From Telopea speciosissima (lineage: Eukaryota; Streptophyta; Magnoliopsida; Proteales; Proteaceae), in assembly GCF_018873765.1 (NCBI RefSeq), contig NC_057925.1, forward strand, positions 946,927 to 1,010,926: DNA of 64,000 nucleotides, given 5' to 3'. Below, piece by piece: positions 24,495 through 35,581 of the stretch. How positions within the stretch are numbered: the first letter of the stretch is position 1; the number at the start of each line of letters is the position of its first letter. The notes under the pieces are model-generated. The model was not told the origin of the DNA. It saw only the letters and a program-made list of their open reading frames with translations, and made no database searches. Position numbers and translations under genes: made by a program.

Positions 24495-27400
24495 AAAGAA
24501 GATTACTTTCTGCAAATGACATGGTTTATAGTTATCCTAAGCTTCTTCTTCTTCTTCTTCAATTTTAACTGAGTATTTTTTATAAGTAATATGCTTCCTT
24601 TGCTGTGTTCATGCTAACAGAGAGATGGATGGGGCTCTTTTTTTTTAGCACCTCTTATTGTTGTTGTATAAAAAGAATGATCATATTCTGCATATCTAGG
24701 ATGGTTTAGACTCATTTTAGAAGAATTTGTAGATCCTTCTAATCTGAAAATCCCTCTATAGACTGTCCTGAGTGTGTATTAGCATGAGATTAGATCATGG
24801 TCACATCTTCATCTTGCTTATAGCTGTCGGGTGTCAGATTGAATGCACTTAATGAGATGGTTAGCACCTTGGGTACAGTCTGGCAAAGGGCTTAGCAGTA
24901 GAAGTAACCATTGGTCATAGATGCGAAAATGGTCTGATCAGAGTTGAGCACAACTGTTTAATCTGTATTCTGTAAGAAAGACTTGATTTGAAGACTCTTT
25001 TACAAAATTATTTCATTGATTTCTTAGTAGTTTCAAGATGGTATAATGCTATTTTGTAGAAACTACGTTTCAGCTGTTCGTAAGTTGGATATGGACGGTT
25101 CGGTCCATAGAGTATCTATGGATATGTTCGACCTAGTTGTGCCATGTGGAAGTGTGATATGACAATTTTGACCATTGGATACTAGAGAATCGTCTGGATT
25201 GGCCACTTGCCAAATTTCATACTAAAATTCAATCATATACCCTCTCATTTATTGGCATGCACCTTTTAGGCAGTTTTAAATAGTTGTTATGGAGTCTCCT
25301 AGTAGTCTTGGATTTTTTGAAAGCTTGCAACTACAAATGAGCTGAAGCGTGACATTTGAGCAGAGATCAGCCTCCACCCCACCTGCTATGTGGTGGTATT
25401 TACCATCTATCTATAGATTCCCTATGGATATAGAGCCGACCATAAAACCAGCTCCCAAGTCACTGATGAAGCCTGAGCAGAAATCATCTACTTCAATGAT
25501 TTTTCCATCTTCTATGTCCTACACTAATTTATGATGAATTCATGATAAAACATGCCATACTTAGCTATTGTCCTTTTATTAATCTTTACTACTATTGTCA
25601 TATGCACAAATTTTTTTTTTTTAAATTTAATACCAATAATATGTATGAATATCATATCAATATCAATCATGTCTGATACAGATACGAATCAAATGAAACA
25701 ACTGATCCAATACCAATACCTAAAAGTATGGTTAGGTGTGAAAGAGATGTTGAGTAGCCGAGCAAGGCTCGTGCGCCAATGACTGTTGTCAGTTTTGTAT
25801 CTTTCCTCTTCCTATTAACCGACATGTCAAGTTAAACACATTTCACACTTTCATCCATAGTAGAAAAATCGAGTTTTGATTGGTGTGAGTCGCTTGAGTT
25901 AAGTCAAATTTTGGAAAGCCTGGTCAAGAGTTACGTAAACTAGGCTAAAATAAAAAAATTACAAGTCTATGTCATAAATCATCCGAGTCAAATAAGACTA
26001 TGGGTATTTTACACGAGTCATGACAAACTTGGCGATTTAGACATTTTTAAAAAAAATCATAAAGTCGATTCACCAAAATAGTAAATCTTTATTCTCAAAC
26101 AGTAAGAAGTGAGTCAACTCCTTGACTCCCTTCTCTTGTTCAGTGGTGTAAACTCAAAATGCATCGATATGTGATTTTTTTATTTTGTACTAATTTATAC
26201 CTACTTATTACATTAAAATATTAAAAAACATGACTTGCCTTGATTGGGTTTAACAAGGCCAAGTCACCATGTTTTTTCTGTAAGACGAGTCGAGTCAGAA
26301 AACCTGATTTTCCAACCATGCTTTCACCTGCTAACAAATCCTCCTACTCTCTTTGTACAATGGTAGCACGACAACTGTTCAAGATCAAACAGAGAATTCT
26401 CCTGTTATTTTTCTTAGTTTTTTAATTTTTGGAAAAGATATTTGTACACAGGGAGATTCTCCCGTCAGCTTAGTCAAATTTTGGGGGAGAGAGAGTGGGT
26501 GTTTATGTTATTTCGGATAGGTATTTATGCCAATCTAAACTGCATTTAATGTTGATCGTGCACATGTGCGGCTGTGTATACAAATTTTGCCTTATTTTTT
26601 TTTTAAAGAAATAAGAGTTTTTTTTTTTAATTTCCGCCTTAAAAAACTTATAAACTTCGTGCCTTCAAAATATATATTTTTAGTATATTGTTTCCCTATT
26701 AAGCGTCTACCTTCCCTAGAAAGCGTCGTATCCGGGTACACTGTTTGCTAAGGAGGCATTTGAAAAACTTGAGAAATGATTACTCGCTTGTTAACGAGGG
26801 AGTTAAAAGAAAGAAAAAAAAATTCCATAATAAAGAAGGATAATTAAAAGACTCCCTCTCCAGTTGGTCTTGGACAGGTGTCATGGTACCACAGTATCAG
26901 GAGAGTAAATACTCTTCTCGTACGAAGACTCGAGAGGAGTGATCGGGACCTTGGAATTCAAATTGATCTGTCACTTTCATGTTTGCAAATAATCGTTATC
27001 CTTTGCAGTTACAGCATGGTGTTGTATTGCATTGTGCGGTGCTACAAAGGCCATGTAATATAGTGGATCCCACATGACGCACATGGTCTCTTCAACTCCA
27101 CACGATGTAGTACAACACCATACTATTACAACATAGGATAAAAATTCGTTTTCAAACCCTCAAGATTTCGATCATTTTGAAGTAGAGAAAAACTAAACAG
27201 ATCGATCTAGTACAATCTAATATATTCGGAGTTAGTTATTATCAAATATAAGGTGCACTTGATCCAGCTGTTTCGATCTTTCGTCTTCTCTTAATTTGAA
27301 TCATCCTTCAATTGTTTACAAATTGGTCGTACGTGATCGAACTAGTTCGGGCTCAAATTAAAAGCAAAGAATTGAGAATAATAGGGTCCACGTTGGTCAA

Positions 27401-27786
27401 TTCCAAATTGAATTGGCCGATTCTGGTGAGTCTGATCCATGTTTTTGAACCTTGGCTTGTGTTTCGGCCAACATTAATTTTCTTGCGTTCCAACTTGCAT
27501 GGTCCCTCAAAATATCGATCGATACCTAGATTTTTTATAGTTTTACTCTCCCTTGTTCCTATACCATCGATATGGTATCAGCATCAATCACGTACAGTCG
27601 ATATCAATACCGATATTGATACGTGAAACCATGGTCTACAAATGACCTCAAAACAGGAAAACATGTTAAAAGTTAAATTCAGGATCTTTTTTAATTTCCT
27701 AATATGGATGATGTATAAAGTTTTTTTTGTTTTTTTTTAAAAAAAAAAAAAACCTGAATTGGCACCTAAATCTGCAACTTGGTAGG
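24495..27786. other. Kinase 3' flank and intergenic DNA
   Basis: The kinase 3' UTR probably covers the first few hundred bases, including a CTT microsatellite at about 24543-24561. No further gene is visible. A degenerate CGAT-rich repeat patch lies at about 27330-27620. Several 60-100 codon frames here lack domain content or splice logic. Confidence 0.55.
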
Positions 27787-27979
27787 GAATCGTTATCACC
27801 TCCAATTCGCTGCCCGCTCCAATTCCCTCCAATCTCTCACATAGGAGTGGAAATGATCGACCACCTTACCCACTGCTCAAACACACTGCCCAAGGGGGGG
27901 TAGGATGGTCATTTCTACTCCTATGTGAGGGATTGGAGGGAATTGGAGCGGACAGCGAATTGGAGGTGATAAAAATTCC
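27787..27979. mobile_element. Foldback element (MITE-like)
   Basis: The left arm contains TTATCACCTCCAATTCGCT and CTCCAATTCCCTCCAATC. The right arm ends with the matching reverse complements (AGCGAATTGGAGGTGATAA). The arms are about 75 bp each around a G-rich centre. I could not find a convincing target duplication, so the superfamily is open. Confidence 0.7.
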
Positions 27980-28204
27980 TCATGTGAAGCTTAAGAAATT
28001 ATTTAGATAAATAAAACATGTAAGAAACGAATGTAATCACGCGATAAAAATAAGCAAACAATCACACACGAAAACATGGATTTAACGTAATTTGGGACAA
28101 ATGTATCCACCTGAAAAAATTAAAGAATTTTTCAAAAAAAAAAATAATTTACATCATTATCCACTTCACAATGTAATCTTCCTTTCTTTTTTTTTTTTTG
28201 TCAT

Positions 28205-29075
28205 TAAAATAGTAAAAAATGAAAGCACCCACCCGCTTTTTCTCTCTCCCATTTTTTACTATATTCGATTTTTTTTCTTCTTCAATCTTTCTATTTAATT
28301 ACTTTTTTATTCAACATTTCATCCTCATCGTTCTTCTTCGAACAGATCATGGTTCTAAGTATCGGTATCGTATCACTCGTATAGGGCGATACCTACTAGT
28401 TTTGCTAGTCACCGATACCGTATCGGTAGCATGGTACGAAAAAGGGGAAAAATGGTAAAAAAAAAAAACTCATTTTAAAGGAGATTCAGGGGTAATTTTG
28501 CTTGATACAGCTGATCCAGGCCGATACCGTATCGATTTTGCAGGTTACTGATACGCGTTCCGATACCGTGCACTAAAATCATGGAACAGATGGACTCTCT
28601 TCAAAACACCCCACTTCTTCTCTCTCTTCCTCTTTTTATTCAATTTACTTTTTACTATTTTTGATGAGAGTCGATCTGTTCCATGGTTTTAGTACACGGT
28701 ATCGGAACGAGTATCGATAACCTACAAAATCGATACAATATCGATATAGTATCGGCCTGGATCGGCTGTATCAGGCAAAATTACCCTTGAATTTCCTTAA
28801 AAAATGAGTTCTCTAACCATTTTAGCCCTTGTCAGTACCGTGCTACCGATACGGTATTAGCATGGTATCTGTATCGGTAACTAACAAAATCGGTACATCG
28901 CTCGATACGGGCGACACGATATCGATACTTAGAACCATGATCTGTTTGAAGAACGACGAGGATGAAATGTTGAATAAAAAATTAATTAAATAGAAAAATT
29001 GAAAAAAAAAACTGAACGGAATAAAAAATGGGAGAGAAGAAGTGGGTGGATGCTTCATTTTTTACTATTTTTATC
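28205..29075. repeat. Long inverted repeat, arms about 400 bp
   Basis: The left arm (about 28205-28605) and right arm (about 28660-29075) are imperfect reverse complements around a spacer of about 55 bp. Paired landmarks are the two versions of AACAGATCATGGTTCTAAG, the ATCAGG..AATTTTGC tracts, and the outer ATAGTAAAAAATGAA against TTCATTTTTTACTAT. The arms are full of CGATAC/GTATCG words. A transcript would form a long hairpin. Confidence 0.75.
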
Positions 29076-29584
29076 CTTAAAAATAGTAAAAAGTAGAAGG
29101 ATGAGGGTAGGTTAAATAGATTAGCAAGTTACTAGGTGAAAAGGAAGGGCAATCCTAGTATTTAAAAATATGAGGGCTAGAAGGAGATGTAAAAGTTTAA
29201 AAGCAGGTAATTTTAAAAAAGAATTTGAACATAGGATAGTTTTAATAATTATAGGCTAAGTGTAAGATAGTGATAGTAATTGTCCCATTAATTAATTATA
29301 TCCTTCTCAATTGAGAAGCTGGACCTGGAGGCTAGCTTAGCTGAACTGGGGCTCTACTTAATTACTATTGCACTAAAAAAGCAGTTGTTCTCAGGAATCA
29401 AATTATAAAAAAACAAAAAAAAAAACGAAGGACGTACCCGTGGGGAGATTTTACTTAATTTTATTTTATTCATATCATCCATCCTTTCTCCTTAAAAATG
29501 GAAAAATTGAATGACTAGGCAGCTAGCTAGCGTATGTGATCGAAGAGATCGAGTATTAATTACAGACTAACAGAGATCTCGATC

Positions 29585-29880
29585 ATAACCCTCTCTCTCC
29601 CTCTCTCTCTCTCTCTCGTTTTAATTAGTAGCACTTTTACAGGTGGGTAGTGTCACGCACTTTAACTGTTTTTGAAGAGGAGGAGGAGGAGGAGGAGGAG
29701 GAGGCGCCATGGCCGACGACAGTCCTCCACCCAGAGGATCACTACTGTATATATGCCTTCCTATGACCATTCTCTGCTCTCTATCTCCACTTTATTTTCG
29801 ATCAGCTTAATTAATTAAGTAAATTAAGTTTTTTAAGTTCATTCATAACCAGAAATCCAAAACCGCTGGCTCGGTATATA
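29585..29880 (+). pseudogene. Duplicated WRKY first-exon region, no downstream exons
   Basis: A CT microsatellite, the phrase CTCGTTTTAATT, a GTTTTTGAAGA-GGAGG purine run, and an ATG at 29709 reading MADDSPPPRGS parallel the true WRKY start at 31919 (MADDPPPARGA). Similarity continues past the exon, including an AGAAATCCAAA phrase. No WRKY-domain exon follows before 31900. It may be the relic of a tandem WRKY copy or an alternative upstream first exon for the gene at 31919. Confidence 0.6.
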
Positions 29881-31918
29881 TCGTTAATCATTCTCAGATT
29901 TCAGTTGCTAGCTAGCTAGCTAGAGAGTATTTATGGATATATATAGTCTCTCCGGCCTCTTAAAACTTCTTTTTCTTTTCTTCAGATTTTGATACCCTTA
30001 ATTAATTTCTCCTCTTAAAATCGTCATACTTTTTTTAAATACTGGCCGGAGTTTATCCTTTTGTACATCCTTCTTCTTGAACTGACCGGCCCATTCGTGT
30101 GTATATATATATATATATGTTGCAACTTTGTTCTTTTTCTTGTTTTTGGTTTTGTTTTTACAAGTCATACTTGATACTTGTAAGTGGGTTTTGTTTCTTG
30201 TTTGAACACAACCCAGTAGTATTTGAAGAAGACCGATAATTAATCTTGTGTATGGTTAATGGTGGCCGGAGTCATTGGACTATTTTATCTTGGAGGCAAA
30301 TTCACAAGGATTAATTAAGAGGATCACATTATTTTACTTTAAAAATTATTATTTAATGTGGGTGATAAGGATCTAACAATTGGGATTTAAGGCCAGGTGT
30401 CATTATTTCCTATATATGTTCTCTATCGATCATAGCTAGGGATGGAGTTAGTTTGAAAACCCGTGGATGAAGTGATTCTCTCTTCACCATGGATAAAGGA
30501 AAATTTGATCCTTATTTTATTTAAGGTCTCAGTCTCTTTCTACCTATTGACCACATCAGAAATTTTTTGTCAGTGATAGAATCAAGAAGACAATAAATAG
30601 GTCATGAGGTGTAGGTGTTAAAAATAATTTAAATGTGATTCTAACTTCTAAGTAGGTGATAATTAAGGCTATGCTTTGGTTCTTCTAAACATTTGGATTT
30701 CTAGTTCCAATAGAAAAATTTAGAAAAGATGATCGAGCTTTCTATTATGGACCAAGTTTAATCGTTTTCCTTAAGTCACGGTGAAAGGGAATTCATTCAC
30801 CACGGGCTTCAGATGCATGCATGCATGCGGGTATTTTAGCTAGCTAGGGAACGTACATACTACCCTTTGATCGATGCATGAATCAACAATTCTATGTAAT
30901 TTGTAGAGAGTCATCTATAATTGGTTCAATCAATTGATATAGGAAGGAACTCTTGAGGCCATTGACATCATTGATCGTTGGGAGAATAGTCACACATTGG
31001 TATATATCCGGCCAACATTCATGCATCTAGCTATCGTCTTATATACTTAATTGTGAGTTCCCTAGCCTCTACATACCTAACAGTTCGAGTTATTTCTATT
31101 CCATTTTATCTATGCACAATATTAGGAGTGAAAATATTGTATTGTTGGGAGAATAGTCTCCATCCAATAATTCAAGCCAAATTAAAGGAATCAAGGTTTA
31201 GCGTGCATGTCTTAAACGTGTTTCACCTGCTAAATTTGACTCACCAAGTTTTGAAAAAGACGAACTGAATCGCGAGATCGAGAAAACTGATTTAATTTCC
31301 AACTATATATATATGTTGAAAGTAAGTAAGAAAAAAAAAAAATGTTAAAATCCAAAATTAATTAAGACCTGATATTTACCTTTTACATGAATGAAATGAA
31401 AAGGTAATTAAGAATTGTGTTTAAATAAATTTTGTCACCTAATTAAATCTGCAATCTGCAATATGGTGGTAGATATATAAGTGGATGAGATGAGGGTTAA
31501 TAGATTATGTGGACAAGCAGAGCCTAATGTACAACTAGGTATATAAATGCTGAAATGTACTATGGGTCTGGTGATATCAGCAGATACACGTCACTAAATA
31601 CTTACGTGTCCATTATAGACCTCATAATACGTCTCTCCCCCATCCCCCCCTTCCTCCTTCATCATGAGGCTCCCATGAACTCTTTCTCCCTATGGTGTTA
31701 ATTTTTTGTTTCATTTACAGATAGTGATAGTGATAGTGATAGGAAGCCCCAACTCCGCCATCAGAAATATAAAGTGCCGACAAATAACTCTCTCTCTCTC
31801 TCTCTCGTTTTAATTTAGCTCTTTGATTTACCAAAAAAACATAAAATCTAGCTCTAATTCGATCTAGAGTCAGTAACTTTAAAACAGTTTTGAAGACGAA
31901 GAAGATCAGCCGCGCGCC

Positions 31919-32650
31919 ATGGCCGACGACCCTCCTCCAGCCAGAGGAGCACAAGTGTATGTATGGTTTTATGTTTCCGTTCTCCACTTCATTTTCCAGA
32001 AATCCAAACTGGCCGGGTGTTTCTTTGATTTTATGTTAGGAGATGGATCAATCAGATCCCAAACCATGCACTCCATCATCATGAGTCTGCCCTGCCTGGG
32101 CCGTATATACTTATTAATTTGGGTATGATGGAAGAGAAATATTTAATAATTCATTAAACATAATATATCCAACTTGTTATTTCTTCCAGGGATGAAACTC
32201 ATGATGAGGAAGAAGAGCATAGAGAAGAGCAAGTGATCAAAGATAAAGAAGACAACAACTTGGTGATCCCAGAAGATGGGCATGGTTGGAAAAAATATGG
32301 CCAAAAGTTCATCAAAACTATTAGAAAAAACAGGTATGTAAAATAAATTTTTTTTTACAGATCGATACACTAATAAAAAGGTTGAAATCATATCGTTGAC
32401 AATTAAGTTCTGAGAAATACTGACTGATATGATGTGTTTTGAATTCCATATATAAATGTATATATGTAGAAGCTATTTCAAGTGCCATAAGAGGAACTGC
32501 AGAGCCAAGAAGCGAGTGGAATGGTCTACCTCGAAACCGAAGAACATCCGAATCAGCTACGAAGGGGCTCATACCCATTCCCCTTCAACTGATCCTCAAA
32601 AACCAGCTTCTTCACAACAAGAAAGCTTCAGCTTCAGCTTCGAGGGTTAA
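31919..32650 (+). CDS. Short WRKY transcription factor with WKKYGQK variant heptad, 3 exons
   Basis: Predicted nuclear DNA-binding factor of 120 aa. The exons are 31919-31956, 32190-32333 and 32470-32650, with consistent phases. The N-terminal 40 residues are acidic (DETHDEEEEH). The single WRKY domain starts at Trp46 with WKKYGQK, a Lys replacing the usual Arg. It has zinc ligands Cys66, Cys71, His95 and His97 (CX4CX23HXH), the group II spacing. The intron after Arg61 falls at the conserved R-type position of WRKY domains, which supports the model. The C-terminus is a short Ser/Gln/Phe-rich tail. A TATA-like TATATAAATG lies near 31540. Alternative: the upstream duplicated first exon at 29709 could be used instead. 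Confidence 0.88.
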
Positions 32651-34378
32651 CCACTATGATTTGTACACACAGGTTTTTGGTGCTCAAAACAACACCAATT
32701 CCCAGATGTCTCCACCTCCACCTATATAATAAGCTTAGGGCTTCTCAATTCACTCAAAATTAATTAACCCTTCTTGAGATTAGTAATGATCGATCTGTAA
32801 GGGTATTATGGTAATATCCCTTTATATGTTCTAATTGTTGGACAAGTGTATGTCCATCAAATCCAGTTCGGTCCGATTCACCTTTGTATTGAACTTTCAT
32901 ACATTTTAGTTTAATATTATCACATACGATTTAAACTTTTTGAGCATTATGTGTCCGTAAGTTATACTTAAAATGGTAGTCACGACTAGGGTTTGGGCTG
33001 GGCACCCTTATCATATGGTCGTCGCATTGGGTATGCCTAGACATGTGATGTCAGAGTACGAATGCAAGTGCTCACATGTTTGATGTATGCATTGGCGAAG
33101 AATCTATTTTGTCGATTCCCTCATTTATTACTGTCAGATGTAGGAAGGGATAGATATGTGTCACCGACACCCTTTGCCTGAGGGAACCCTGTCGCTGCAA
33201 AGTGTGACGCATTCTTTAGTTCATCAATGACTGAGACTCAAGCGAGTCAAAGTCGGTGTTCTGGGAATGCATGAACACTTTGTGAGTGAAGGAGTTACCC
33301 AACATGGTCACCACTGCCCGATTGGGGAACACCAAGATTGAGACTGTCTGTGTATGGTAGGATAAGAATCTGGATGCAGTGTCGTTTTAGAAATAGTTTT
33401 GCAAAAATCTATTTTACATAAAATGATAGATTATATGATTATTTTGAACAAAGTGTTTTATCGAGTTTTGCGAGACCCAATCAGATGCACAGACGCTCTT
33501 ATATGGACATGTACAATGGAATGGGGTTTGGCAGTACATGTGTACATGCCCTGCATTCCATAATGATGGTGTTGATTAGTGGGGGGGGGGTTGTATATGA
33601 TAATTTGTTATCACATAGAAAGTTATTTGGAATTTGCTATTTTAATTGGTTCTTTATTTAATTAATGGATATGGTGCTAATTGTAATTATCCATAAATAT
33701 TAAATAAAGTAACTAATTAATATTTTCCCTATTAGATTCTATTTCTTCTCCTTTTAGAAGCATTTTGAGTTTAAACAGAACTGCCAAACTGAGAGAGAGA
33801 GAGTCAAACTCTCACAGGGATTAAACAAATCTCAAGGTTTTTAACTAAAACCCTACATCTATAAAAGGGGACCAAAACACAGAGGGGGCAGACAGTGCTC
33901 TGCGTTTCAGCCTAGCCCCCTCTCTCCTGCGTTTTGGTCTCTCTCTCTCTCCCTCTTATGATCTCTCTCCTTCTTCTTCTTCTAGTTTCTCTCATCTGTG
34001 TTTGAGAGTTAGGGTTTGAGAAACCCTAGATCTGTGCTGAAGAATTTGAGAGCATCTGGGATTGGCTTGAAGAACCTTGGTAGCACCATTGGAGGTTCAG
34101 ACCTGTTTGTTTGGAACGCTCACTGGAAGAAAAACCATTGTCTATTGGAGGAGCAACAGTTGGGGCTCACCAGGTTAGCAATTCTTGATTGATTCATTCA
34201 ATTATTAATATTTAGGGGATGCGAAAGAAACTCGAATCGATTTATTTCCGTTGTGCAGTCGAGTATGGGATAGATCCCTCTTTCCATGTGATGGATTAGA
34301 GATGATTTTCTTCGTCCCATTTGTGTTCCATAATTGCATGGGACACATGAGGGAAGGAGAAACCCTAACAGGGATGCA
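32651..34378. other. WRKY 3' flank plus LTR-like promoter/leader block
   Basis: No gene seen. From about 33570 the sequence looks like an LTR or promoter unit. It has a G-run at about 33582-33591, a TATA-like CTATAAAAGGGG at about 33860, a CT-rich leader, and a U5-like tract with TTCCGTTGTGCAGTCGAG at about 34240. No primer-binding site or second LTR is visible, so a copia-type solo LTR is only suggested. The downstream half continues beyond the nested block at 50856. Confidence 0.4.
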
Positions 34379-35581
34379 CCAGGTGTTTTACCCGTACCCC
34401 GGGATATAATTAAATATTTTTTCTTCTCGTGACGTGTAGATACCGCTGCCATGTATGCTGGTGACCTGTTCTCCATGATGGTCAAACCTAGCTACAAAAT
34501 CGTTGACCACAATACGGGTTTGCCTGTGGAGGAAAGATTCCTCAACCGCCAGTGGGGAAAGTTCGTTGACGGCGACTTCGTTGACTATCCTCCAAGTACC
34601 AGCCCGGGAAGCGAGGAGTTTAGGAGAAAGCATCCTGGACCGTCACCTCAATTGGATAATTCGTTCCGTGATGAGCTTGGCATTGCCGTGGCGAAGCTAT
34701 TCAGGGTCATGGGTGATAAACCATGACAGGGGAAAAGTAAGTTCTAGCCCTCAAGTCTTATTATTTATTCTTCCCTTCGTGACCTCGAAGTGCGGGTCCA
34801 GGCCTGAACCGTTCGAGCTATTTCATGAGAGAAGGGAATATTTTAAGTTCGGGTCCCACTTACCTTTGGGAAGTACATTGGGGACTTATACCCATCTCAT
34901 ATGAACCCATCTAAAAATGGGTTTTTCCCTAATTAAAGTTGTGGGCAGGCCCATTTAACTTAAGAAGCCATTTAACTAGTATGGCCCATTTCACTAAGGG
35001 CCCATTTAACCTATTGACCCAATGATGGGTTATTCCATTCACTTACCCATTAAGCCTCATGACCCATTTGACTAGAGGCACCCAAATACCCATTTCTTAT
35101 AAATAAGTCCAAGAGGGAGAAAGAGAACATTTACTTCTCCTTCATCATTCTCATCTATCCTAAATCGTGGAGGAGAGAAAGAGGAGAGAAGGAGGAGGAG
35201 GAAGGTGGAGACCCCATTTCTTGGAGCCATAAATCGTGGAGCTCTCTCATCTTGGGGGTAGGTAAGCTATTGAAGCTTCTTCCTTCTTCTATTTCGGATT
35301 TTAAAAAGGGTTGGGTAATGGGAGAGATTGACCTAGATCTCTCTTGGAACCTAAGAAGTCGATGGAGCCTTAAAGCCTAAGCTATGGTGGAGTTATTTCA
35401 CTCCATTATGAGCTCTAATGTAAAGGTTCTCATTTCCATTTGAGAGATTTAAGGTTGGACCCTATTATGCTTTAGGTTAGGTTCTTCTCGGTTCCTTCTC
35501 TTGAACCTATTGTGATTGAATGGACCTAGAGAGGTCTTAAGACCCTAATGAGCTTAGGATGGAGTTTCCTAGATGTTCTTA

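Noticed and set aside
32439..32729. 96-codon frame overlapping WRKY exon 3
   Set aside because: Wrong frame relative to the zinc-finger coding; the WRKY frame is the conserved one.
34451..34904. Open frames of 91 and 133 codons, repeated at 38129-38441 and 48843-49061
   Set aside because: These are LTR sequence seen three times; differing frames between copies argue against coding.
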